Below, piece after piece: positions 23,585 to 31,003 of a DNA stretch of 32,587 bases. Under the pieces are notes generated by a model. It was not told where the DNA came from. It saw nothing but the letters and a program-made list of their open reading frames with translations, and did not search any database. Every line of letters starts with the position of its first letter. Positions within the stretch are counted from its first letter, which is position 1. A program made the translations under genes and the position numbers. Source of the stretch: Desulfobacterales bacterium (GTDB taxonomy: Bacteria > Desulfobacterota > Desulfobacteria > Desulfobacterales > JAHEIW01); NCBI GenBank assembly GCA_030145015.1, contig JAQYWI010000048.1, positions 1 to 32,587 of the forward strand. The letters are read 5' to 3'.

Positions 23585-26089
23585 GTGACCGCACCTCTGG
23601 AAGACATTAGAGTACTTGATTTTGGCCAATATATCGCTGGCCCCGCAACAGCTATGATGCTTGCAGACCAGGGTGCCGAAGTCATTCGCATTGATCCTCC
23701 GGGGGGGCCGAAGTGGGCTTCACCGGCAATGGATATCCTTAATCGCCGTAAGAAAAGTATCGTCCTTGACTTAAAAAAAGGGGTGGATTTAAAAATAGGT
23801 CATGATCTAATTGCATCGGCGGATGTTCTGATTGAGAACTTTCGCCCGGGGGTCATGTCAAAACTGAGTATGGGGCCGGAAGACACGCATACCATCAATT
23901 CGCGCCTCGTGTATGTGTCGTTGCCCGGGTTTGCGTCGCAAGATCATGAGAGAAAGCATCTGCGAGCCTGGGAGGCGATCATCGCCACGGCAGGCGGTCA
24001 GTTCACGGATATGGGACTTAACCGCGTATTGATGGGTATCAATCCTTCATTTTCTCCTTTGCCGCTTGCATCTGCATATGCGGCAGTATTGGCGGCCGCG
24101 TCGATTTCCACTGCCTTGTATGCACGCGAAGAAAGCGGCCACGGAGATATTATTGAAGTGCCCATAGCGGCAGCGCTGATGGAGGGTCTTGTATTCAATT
24201 CAATGTTTGTGGAAAACAATCCCAAACGATACAACAATCTGCGACAGCTGGAAATAGAACGAAGAATTGCGGCAAGCGAGCCGCTAAACATGTCTTATGA
24301 TGAGCTGCAAGAATATTTGGATCCATTTTATCGGAGTTATTTTTGCGCCGACGGCCGTCCCATCTATGTTGTTGCTCCCAGTCATATCAATCATTCCCGC
24401 AAAGCACTCAGCGTTATGGGGTTGCTTGAGGAAACTCTGGAAGCGGGGCTTCCTGAACTGGATGACGTGTATCTTCCCTCAAGCAAGTGGCCGGCAGGTG
24501 CTGACTCTGCCTTGGGTGTATATCCGCTGAGTAAAAAATGGGCGGATTGGGTATCGGGGCGAATGAAAAAAAAGTTTCTTGAAAAGACCAGTTTTGAATG
24601 GGAAGCATTATTCGGTAAGGCCGGAGTCCCGGTGTCAGCCCATCGCACAACCCGGGAATGGTTAAACAGTGAGCATGCGCTGGCCTCAGGTCTGGTGCAC
24701 GAAATAAGCGACCCGGTCCTTGGCAGGAAAAGGCAAGCCGGTCCGGTGGCCTGGATGGCAAGCTCCGCCGAATTTGCGGCCAAAGGCGATCATGCGCCAA
24801 AGCCTGATCAGGATCGTTCTGAAATTCTATCAAATCTATCAGAACAAAATTCTACTTCGTCATCTAAAACCGCTTTTACCACCGACAGCTGTTGGCTCGA
24901 AGGGGTAAAGATCCTGGATATGACCAATGTTATTGCCGGACCGATGGTTGGCGCCACACTTGCACGTTTTGGCGCAGAAGTTATTAAACTTGATCCCACT
25001 AAACCGACGTACAATCCCTACCTTACCATCACAATCGGTTTGCATGCAAATCGGGGTAAGAGAAGTATTTTGGTTGATATTAAAAATGAAAAAGGGAAGG
25101 ATATATTTCATCGACTGATCCAATGGGCTGACGTCATCACTTTTAATGGTCCTGATCGGCAACTTAAGCCTTTGGGAATTGATGCCAAATCACTTAAAGC
25201 GATCAACCCAAACATCATTTTGTGCCTGATTGATGCCTGGGGAGGCCCGCTATGGGGGCCGCGTAGCAATACTCTAGGATATGATGATCTGGTTCAGGCT
25301 GCAACAGGAATAATGGCACGTTTTGGTGGATCCCTAAATACGCCGGAGGAGCATGCTCACGTTGGTACCATCGATGTGCTCACAGGTTTTTTAGCTGCCT
25401 TTGCGGTTTCGACGGCACTATACCAACGGGAACACACCGGTAAAACCGATATTGCCCAAACATCGCTTTGTGCGGCCGGTCAACTGCTCCAGATTCCATT
25501 TATGTATGATTTCGAAGGCCGTGAACCTTTTGACGAACCCAGCGGACGCTACACCAAAGGATACGGCCCATTTCATCGCTTCTATGAAGCAACGGATGCT
25601 TGGTTCTTTCTGGCTTGCGGAGAAGACATAATCGATTGTCTGGAGGCCATTGCGGAATTGAAAGGCGTGAGCGCGGTTGCACCTAATGAATTGGAAGACT
25701 TCCTTTCCAACAAGTTTAAGACCCGCAACGCAAAATACTGGGTTGACGAACTCATCAAAGTCGATTTGGGTGCAAGTGAAATGGGTACCTTGGCAGGTCT
25801 GCGCGAAAGGTATTCAAGCCTTAGGGAAATGGATAAGCATGCAAGTGGAGGCACATACCAGTTTACGCGTTATGATGATCACCCCAGTGGCCATCGTGTT
25901 GATCTGTTCTCATCATGCTCGATTCGCCCTAAGTACGCGGGTTTGGTCGCTCCCACTCCGGCTGAAAAATATGGTATCGAAACAAGACAGATACTCACAG
26001 AACTAAGTTATTCAGATCAGGAGATAAGGAATATGTTTGAAGGTTGCGTGGTATCCGAAAGCTGGAGTGAACAATACCTTCCCGATTAG
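23585..26089 (+). CDS. Tandem-domain class III (CaiB/BaiF) CoA-transferase, DddD-like layout
   Basis: An 834-residue protein with two complete family III CoA-transferase domains on one chain. Domain 1 (about 1-405) begins LEDIRVLDFGQYIAGPATAM; domain 2 (about 436-834) begins LEGVKILDMTNVIAGPMVGA. A Ser/Asp-rich linker (about 405-435) joins them. Domain 2 has the catalytic aspartate (Asp597 in GTIDVLTG); in domain 1 the aligned position is Ser163 (PLASAYAAV), so only one active site is expected. Fused two-domain relatives include DddD, a dimethylsulfoniopropionate CoA-transferase/lyase of similar length, but the family is broad and the substrate here is not fixed by sequence. The start is GTG 23585 with a weak GGAAAGA upstream. 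It is followed after 15 bp by the HMG-CoA-lyase-like gene, suggesting CoA loading of an acid that is then cleaved. Confidence 0.9.
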   Translation: MTAPLEDIRVLDFGQYIAGPATAMMLADQGAEVIRIDPPGGPKWASPAMDILNRRKKSIVLDLKKGVDLKIGHDLIASADVLIENFRPGVMSKLSMGPEDTHTINSRLVYVSLPGFASQDHERKHLRAWEAIIATAGGQFTDMGLNRVLMGINPSFSPLPLASAYAAVLAAASISTALYAREESGHGDIIEVPIAAALMEGLVFNSMFVENNPKRYNNLRQLEIERRIAASEPLNMSYDELQEYLDPFYRSYFCADGRPIYVVAPSHINHSRKALSVMGLLEETLEAGLPELDDVYLPSSKWPAGADSALGVYPLSKKWADWVSGRMKKKFLEKTSFEWEALFGKAGVPVSAHRTTREWLNSEHALASGLVHEISDPVLGRKRQAGPVAWMASSAEFAAKGDHAPKPDQDRSEILSNLSEQNSTSSSKTAFTTDSCWLEGVKILDMTNVIAGPMVGATLARFGAEVIKLDPTKPTYNPYLTITIGLHANRGKRSILVDIKNEKGKDIFHRLIQWADVITFNGPDRQLKPLGIDAKSLKAINPNIILCLIDAWGGPLWGPRSNTLGYDDLVQAATGIMARFGGSLNTPEEHAHVGTIDVLTGFLAAFAVSTALYQREHTGKTDIAQTSLCAAGQLLQIPFMYDFEGREPFDEPSGRYTKGYGPFHRFYEATDAWFFLACGEDIIDCLEAIAELKGVSAVAPNELEDFLSNKFKTRNAKYWVDELIKVDLGASEMGTLAGLRERYSSLREMDKHASGGTYQFTRYDDHPSGHRVDLFSSCSIRPKYAGLVAPTPAEKYGIETRQILTELSYSDQEIRNMFEGCVVSESWSEQYLPD

Positions 26090-26104
26090 TAGGAGGATTC
26101 CGTT

Positions 26105-27076
26105 TTGAATGTGAATGATAAGAAGACGAGAAGCGCAATGACGGATGTCACAATTGTAGATACCAGTCCCAGAGATGGCCCGGTTGCGATTCCCGAGATA
26201 CGCACGGCGGAAAAAGTTGCGCTGGCAAAAAGTTTGATGCAAAGCGGTTTGACCAAGATTGACTGTGTGGCCTTTACGCATCCGCGTATCAGGCCCGAAT
26301 TTGCCGATGCGGAAGAAGTCATCAAGGCCCTCGATAAAAAACCTGAGGTCACCATTATCGGCCTGGCTCCCAATGAAATTGCTTGCCGCCGGGCCCTAAA
26401 CACCAATGTCGACGAAATAGGAACCCTGGTAGCTGCGAGCGAATCGTTTAACAGGGCAGTCATGGGCATCAGTATAAAAGAAACTCTTTTCAAAACCCTT
26501 CCTGCGATATTTCAGGCCTGCTTGGAAAAAGGAAAAACTATCAGGGTTTACCTCCTTGCCGCATTTTGCTGTCAGTATGAGGGCCGGGTCCCAATCAAGG
26601 ATCTTGTCGAACTTGTAACTAAACTGGCTTTTATGGGAGTAAATGAAATTTCGCTTGTCGACAGTCCCGGTATGGCCAATCCAAAACAGGTCAAAGAAAC
26701 CATTGCCGCATTGATAGACCTGGATCTGGACGCAAACCTGGCGACTCATTTTCATAACACCAGAGGGTTGGGGCTTGTAAACTGTCTGGCCGCCTATGAG
26801 GCAGGAATCCGCATTTTTGATACAGCCATCGGCGGATTAAGCGGGCCCCCTTTTGGAGCTCCCAAAATGGAGGTGGGTTCCTGGAATATTCCAACAGAAG
26901 ATTTGGTTTATCTATTACAGGAAATGGGCGTAAATACCGGTATAAGCCTTGATGCAATGGTCAACGCGGTCAAATTCGCACAAAAACTGGCCCGCCGGGA
27001 ACTGTCCGGACATGTGCTGAATGCCAGGGAAGCTTTTGAAGTGTCTAATTTTCCGGAACCATTGAAGTTAAATTAA
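26105..27076 (+). CDS. HMG-CoA-lyase-like (DRE-TIM barrel) protein
   Basis: A 323-residue DRE-TIM metallolyase relative, most like 3-hydroxy-3-methylglutaryl-CoA lyase. The barrel starts with VDTSPRDGPVAIP (Arg23 and Asp24 match the catalytic and metal-binding pair) and keeps the metal histidines His215 and His217 (ATHFHNTRGLGL). The loop that in HMG-CoA lyase carries the catalytic Cys (GGCPY) is GLSGPPFGAP here, with Pro248 at the Cys place. C-C lyase or aldol activity on a CoA ester is still plausible but the proton donor must differ. TTG 26105 is chosen because AGGAGG lies exactly 8 nt upstream; ATG 26138 is the alternative. It closes the right operon, converging on the nitroreductase gene 41 bp away. 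Confidence 0.85.
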   Translation: MNVNDKKTRSAMTDVTIVDTSPRDGPVAIPEIRTAEKVALAKSLMQSGLTKIDCVAFTHPRIRPEFADAEEVIKALDKKPEVTIIGLAPNEIACRRALNTNVDEIGTLVAASESFNRAVMGISIKETLFKTLPAIFQACLEKGKTIRVYLLAAFCCQYEGRVPIKDLVELVTKLAFMGVNEISLVDSPGMANPKQVKETIAALIDLDLDANLATHFHNTRGLGLVNCLAAYEAGIRIFDTAIGGLSGPPFGAPKMEVGSWNIPTEDLVYLLQEMGVNTGISLDAMVNAVKFAQKLARRELSGHVLNAREAFEVSNFPEPLKLN

Positions 27077-27117
27077 ATACCACGAGCCTATATAAAGGAG
27101 ATATTCTCCGAGGTTCA

Positions 27118-27744
27118 TCAGCGAATTTCCATTACCGTTTCCAACGGTTTGCGTTTCGGGGCGCTGGGATGATGCGCTGGAATGCCAATAGGCACAAGCG
27201 CGATAAGCATCCAGGGGGGGGCAATTCCAAGAACCTTCTGGATACCTTCTCTGGCGATCAAACATCCCGTATTATAGCAGGAGCCATATCCCAACGAAGT
27301 CGCGGCCAGAAGCATGTTTTGAATTGCCGCTGCCACACTCTGGAGCCACGGAACAGTTCTCAGTTGATACCTTTCCTCAAAAGAGAAGTTTTGTTTGTGA
27401 ATTATTTTATCAATCGGGCCAGCATACTCGCGGTTCAATACGGCAATAGTTACGGGCGCTTCCTTAAAAACAGTATACCCCCGCGGCATTGATTTGAGCC
27501 AGGCCTGTTTCGTTTCGGTTCCAGGCCATTTGCTTATTTCGACAAGCTTTTTTTGAAATTCTTCATACATTCGAACCTTTAGTTGCTGATCCTGCAACAC
27601 GATAAATTTCCAGGGTTGTTGGTTGTAGCCCGAAGGGGCCCACGTACCCGCCTCCACAATAAGACGAATATCTTCCATCGGAACCGGGTTTGATTTGTAT
27701 TTTCTTATGGACCGGCGTGTGTGGATGGCTTCCATCACTTCCAT
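27118..27744 (-). CDS. Nitroreductase-family flavoprotein
   Basis: A 208-residue FMN-dependent nitroreductase-fold protein. The N terminus HTRRSIRKY and the segment WAPSGYNQQPWKFIVL are FMN-binding hallmarks, and LAATSLGYGSCYNTG follows in the second half. The family reduces nitro groups, quinones, flavins or enoates, and some members act on ring systems such as BluB-like or F420-related reactions. AAAGGTGA precedes ATG 27744. It is the last gene of the minus-strand cluster, 53 bp downstream of dctM, and converges with the HMG-CoA-lyase-like gene. Its substrate is unknown; reduction of an intermediate from the methylated compound imported by the neighbouring TRAP system is one guess. Confidence 0.9.
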   Translation of the reverse strand: MEVMEAIHTRRSIRKYKSNPVPMEDIRLIVEAGTWAPSGYNQQPWKFIVLQDQQLKVRMYEEFQKKLVEISKWPGTETKQAWLKSMPRGYTVFKEAPVTIAVLNREYAGPIDKIIHKQNFSFEERYQLRTVPWLQSVAAAIQNMLLAATSLGYGSCYNTGCLIAREGIQKVLGIAPPWMLIALVPIGIPAHHPSAPKRKPLETVMEIR

Positions 27745-27797
27745 TGGTGCTCACCTTTGTTTTTTTATATAGCCTTTTTGAGATCGCCTGTTGCTTC

Positions 27798-29114
27798 TCA
27801 ATCTACCAGCTTCATCATCAATTCGGGAAGCCATAAGGCAATCTGGGGAAATATCATAATGAGGGCCATACCGACGATCAAAACTAGGATGAATGGAAAT
27901 ACGGATTTGTAAATGTCTGCCGTCGTTATGCCCTCGGGCGCGACCGATTTCAGGTAGAATAGCTGGTAGCCAAAGGGCGGCGTGACATAACCCATTTGCA
28001 TATTGATGACGAAGAGGATGCCGAACCATACCGGGTCGAAGCCCAGATTTTTAACGATTGGGAAACAGATCGGGGCCAGGATGAAAATAATGGCGAAGGG
28101 ATCGACAAACATTCCGAGTAAGAAGGAAATCGCCATCATCGTGATGAGAATAAGCCAGCGATTCATTCCGAATCCCATTATTAAATCGCTTAGGAAGACG
28201 GCACCGCCGGCTCTAGCGTATACGGCACTGAAACACATGGCTCCATAGAAAATCCACATGGTCAGACCGGTAATTCTAAAGGTTTCGATCGTTGTTTCCC
28301 TGACAAGTTTCCAGGTAAACCGGCGGTGGATGGCAACGGTTATAAGGACAGCCGCCACACCCAGTGAACCGGCTTCTGTCGGTGTGGCGATGCCGAAGAA
28401 AATCGAGCCCAGGACAGATAAAATAATCAACAGCGGAAGGATCACGGTTTTAAGAGAAACGAGCTTTTCTTTGGTTGTAAACGTTTCCGGGTGACGGGGG
28501 CAAAGTTCCGGGTTGATCCAGCCCCGGATGCCGATGTAGGCGATAAAGAGACCGGCAAGCAGAATACCGGGCCCGATCCCGGCCATAAACAGCTTGCCCA
28601 CCGACACTCTGCCGACGATCGCAAGCAGAATACTGATAATGCTGGGCGGAATGAGTATCCCCAGCGTCCCCGGTCCGGCGATACTGCCCAATGCGATGCT
28701 TTTGGCATAGCCCCGTCTGAGCATGGCTGGAAGCGCTATCAGCCCCATCGTCAGCGTTGCCGCAGCACTTACGCCGGTCATGGCCGCAAAGATGACGCAG
28801 ATGACCACAACCCCCATGGCGATACCCCCTCTTAAACGACCGGACCACCGGTGGATGGTCTCGAAAAGGGCTTCGGCGATGCCCGCACGTTCCAATAGAA
28901 TGCCCATTGACATAAACAGGGGAATGGCGACGAGAACGATGCTCCACATGGCGCCGAATGTGTTGTAAACGATTAGCATCAAGCCGCCGGGGCCCCAATT
29001 TAAAAAACAAACGATTACGGCAACGCCGCCCAGGCTCCAGGCGAGAGGAATGCCCAGCAAGAGGCACACGATCAGACCGCCAAACATCAATATAGTTACG
29101 ACTTCAATGCTCAT
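27798..29114 (-). CDS. dctM: TRAP transporter large permease subunit (DctM), second system
   Basis: A 438-residue large permease with about 11-12 hydrophobic helices. Landmarks are VICVIFAAMTGVSAAATLTMG, GSIAGPGTLGILIPPSIISI, FFGIATPTEAGSLG and MQMGYVTPPFGYQLFYLK. The order and wording of these motifs match the DctM at 22204-23505 position by position, so the two are paralogues. ATG 29114 lies 11 bp inside the end of dctQ, so translation is coupled. It is followed after 53 bp by the nitroreductase gene. Confidence 0.94.
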   Translation of the reverse strand: MSIEVVTILMFGGLIVCLLLGIPLAWSLGGVAVIVCFLNWGPGGLMLIVYNTFGAMWSIVLVAIPLFMSMGILLERAGIAEALFETIHRWSGRLRGGIAMGVVVICVIFAAMTGVSAAATLTMGLIALPAMLRRGYAKSIALGSIAGPGTLGILIPPSIISILLAIVGRVSVGKLFMAGIGPGILLAGLFIAYIGIRGWINPELCPRHPETFTTKEKLVSLKTVILPLLIILSVLGSIFFGIATPTEAGSLGVAAVLITVAIHRRFTWKLVRETTIETFRITGLTMWIFYGAMCFSAVYARAGGAVFLSDLIMGFGMNRWLILITMMAISFLLGMFVDPFAIIFILAPICFPIVKNLGFDPVWFGILFVINMQMGYVTPPFGYQLFYLKSVAPEGITTADIYKSVFPFILVLIVGMALIMIFPQIALWLPELMMKLVD

Positions 29115-29610
29115 AGGATTTGCCTGTGATAGCGATGTAGATGTTGCGCCACAATTGAGCCAGCTCCTGAAGTATGATCAGCAAAGCCCCTAAAGGGATC
29201 ATAAGCTTAATGGGGTAAAGGGGAGCGCGAAAGGGGGTATTATCGGGTTCCAGGTTCATTAGAGATACCCAGGCATAACGAGATCCATACCATAGCAAAA
29301 CACCACAAAAAACAAAGAAAAAGAAAAAGCTAATGATGTCCAGAATAGCCCTTTTTCTGGGAGTAAAGCGATTGTAAATTATGTCCATATTGATATGTGA
29401 CCCGGTAAGGCTGATGTAGGCGCCACAGATAAAGTAGTAGGCAGCGAAGATGCGTTGCGTCATCCCATGCGCCCATATCGTCGGGGCATTGAATACGTAT
29501 CTTGCCACAACCTCGTATACCAACACCGCCACACCGGGCCATAGCAGATATGAAAAAAGCTTACCTGACCAATCACTGAGACTGTCAATGATTTTGAGCA
29601 ACCGCTTCAT
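29104..29610 (-). CDS. dctQ: TRAP transporter small permease subunit (DctQ), second system
   Basis: A 168-residue four-helix DctQ protein, with YEVVARYVFNAPTIWAHGMT in the second helix region and RAPLYPIKLMIPLGALLI near the end. It is paralogous to the DctQ at 21695-22207. GAGGGG lies just upstream of ATG 29610. It is separated from its binding-protein gene by 109 bp that contain a strong hairpin, while it overlaps dctM by 11 bp, a common layout in which the binding protein is made in excess of the permease. Confidence 0.93.
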   Translation of the reverse strand: MKRLLKIIDSLSDWSGKLFSYLLWPGVAVLVYEVVARYVFNAPTIWAHGMTQRIFAAYYFICGAYISLTGSHINMDIIYNRFTPRKRAILDIISFFFFFVFCGVLLWYGSRYAWVSLMNLEPDNTPFRAPLYPIKLMIPLGALLIILQELAQLWRNIYIAITGKSYEH

Positions 29611-29646
29611 TATCCCCTCTATTTTTTTTGTGATAATGCAGTAAAA

Positions 29647-29681
29647 AGGTAAAGGTAGAGACGATATCTCTACCTTTACCT
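29647..29681 (-). terminator. dctP-dctQ intergenic hairpin (attenuator or partial terminator)
   Basis: A perfect 15-bp stem (AGGTAAAGGTAGAGA / TCTCTACCTTTACCT) with a 5-nt loop, between the second dctP stop (29720) and dctQ start (29610). On the transcribed minus strand it is followed by a short TTTT run. It is the strongest hairpin in the window. The stem is not GC-rich and the T-run is short, so partial termination or 3'-end protection of the dctP message is likelier than full termination. Confidence 0.65.
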
Positions 29682-29719
29682 GTTGGGTCTTTTTAGCTTC
29701 GGCCGCGGTTATGCGGGTA

Positions 29720-30757
29720 CTATTTTAAGAGCCCCAGATCTCTCATGTAGGTCTTTAGTATTTTTGTGGCTTCAGCAAAAGTGGGGTCTTTTTTGGAGTA
29801 TTTATCGAGAACCGCCATTGAATATTGATACATTTTGCGTTGTTCTTCCGCAGGCAGAGTTGTCACGGTGAAACCAAATTTTTCCACTATTTTCTTTCTC
29901 CACTGAACATCGTGCACAAAGTAAGATCCCGTGAACAGGTCAGCAGCGTACGAACAGCTTTGGACAAGGAGATTCTGCAAGTCCGGGGGCAGTCCCTTCC
30001 AGGTATCCATATTGACATGCAGGCTCCAGGCATCGACCGGTGTTATCGGCGTCTCCAGCAAAAACTTCGTGGGCTCATGAAATCCCGAGTCGGCCTGACT
30101 GCTTAAAGGCCCGGCGATTACGCCGTCAATCGTGCCCTTTTCCAGAGCCCCGTAAATTTCTCCCCATGGGAAGTAGGTCGCTGATGCCCCGGCCGCGTTC
30201 AAGACCTCTGCATAAAGACCGGTCGCCCTGAATTTCTTACCTTTCAAATCGGCCGCTTTATGAACGGGAAATTTGCTCAGCAATACGGCATTATTGGTTG
30301 GAATGGCAGCCACATACATGATGTTGTGTTTGGCATATGCCTTGCGGATGAGCGCTTCAAGTCCCAGTTCGTAATACAGAACCTTGTAATTTTCCCATCT
30401 CGGCAAGGTGAACGCCGGAAGGCCGCTGGCGTAAATAGCCATGGGATCCTTGCCGATCCAGTATGGACCGTAGGAAAAGTCAATCTTCAATGTACCCGAG
30501 GAAACCGCGTCAAATGTTTCCATGACCGGCATAATCTCGCCTCCGGCGTGGGGGGTGATATCAATCCGTCCCCCGCTGGCGGCCTTGAGGTGCGCAACCC
30601 ATTTTTCAAGGACCGCCCAATCCCAGGTCCCTCTGTACAGAGGATATGTCATATCCCATTTGTAGACCTTCTCGGCGGCTTCGACGTTGCTGAAGCCTAT
30701 CGCTAAGGTGACGACGACTAGGGCGACTGTTAAAGCAAATGCAAAAAATTTCTTCAT
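29720..30757 (-). CDS. dctP: TRAP transporter substrate-binding protein (DctP family), second system
   Basis: A 345-residue periplasmic binding protein. The signal peptide has a Lys-Lys start, hydrophobic core (about 5-22) and cleavage after VEA (near 27). The anion-binding Arg is probably Arg177 in KKFRATGLYAE, followed by EIYGALEKGTIDGVIAGP. AGGAGG lies 9 nt upstream of ATG 30757. It shares the overall plan of the DctP at 20517-21581 but differs in the N-terminal lobe (DMTYPLYRGTWDW versus RATHFLPSQMESY) and in the ligand-side residues, which suggests a different ligand. It follows the MttB-like gene on the same strand after a 246-bp gap, so the methyltransferase substrate is a candidate ligand. 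Confidence 0.93.
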   Translation of the reverse strand: MKKFFAFALTVALVVVTLAIGFSNVEAAEKVYKWDMTYPLYRGTWDWAVLEKWVAHLKAASGGRIDITPHAGGEIMPVMETFDAVSSGTLKIDFSYGPYWIGKDPMAIYASGLPAFTLPRWENYKVLYYELGLEALIRKAYAKHNIMYVAAIPTNNAVLLSKFPVHKAADLKGKKFRATGLYAEVLNAAGASATYFPWGEIYGALEKGTIDGVIAGPLSSQADSGFHEPTKFLLETPITPVDAWSLHVNMDTWKGLPPDLQNLLVQSCSYAADLFTGSYFVHDVQWRKKIVEKFGFTVTTLPAEEQRKMYQYSMAVLDKYSKKDPTFAEATKILKTYMRDLGLLK

Positions 30758-31003
30758 TTTAAAATTCCTCCTTTCCTTTCAGGTTGTTACTGGATTGGTT
30801 CTTGGTTAAGAAAAATCGAGCTTGTTATATTTTTGGGATTGGCGGCATTGTCATTTTTTTAACATTTACATTTCAGAGGCGCCTATGGAAAGAACACATA
30901 AACACAAGCCTGCGTTGAAGTCAAATGCGTCATCACTTTTTAAAATTAGCGCCTTTGGCGGCAAGGCCAATAGCAGAAGCTGCTCTTCCGGGCCCTTAAC
31001 GTA
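30758..31003 (-). other. Intergenic gap between mttB-like and second dctP genes
   Basis: These 246 bp hold no convincing gene. Reading leftward from the methyltransferase stop there is a small CGCC-AAA-GGCG hairpin (about 30949-30959) followed by CTAATTTTT, a possible weak terminator. The remainder is AT-rich and may contain a promoter for the TRAP genes, but no sigma-54 type match (GG-N10-GC) was found. Confidence 0.35.

Noticed and set aside
27077..27117. Terminator between the convergent operons
   Set aside because: GGAGA-TAT-TCTCC is only a 5-bp stem with no T-run; no convincing bidirectional terminator is visible in this 41-bp gap.
28450..29067. Long frame (about 205 codons) overlapping the second dctM gene
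   Set aside because: It is an Arg/His-rich shadow of the DctM frame with no ribosome site and no recognisable domain; the DctM reading has clear membrane helices and family motifs.
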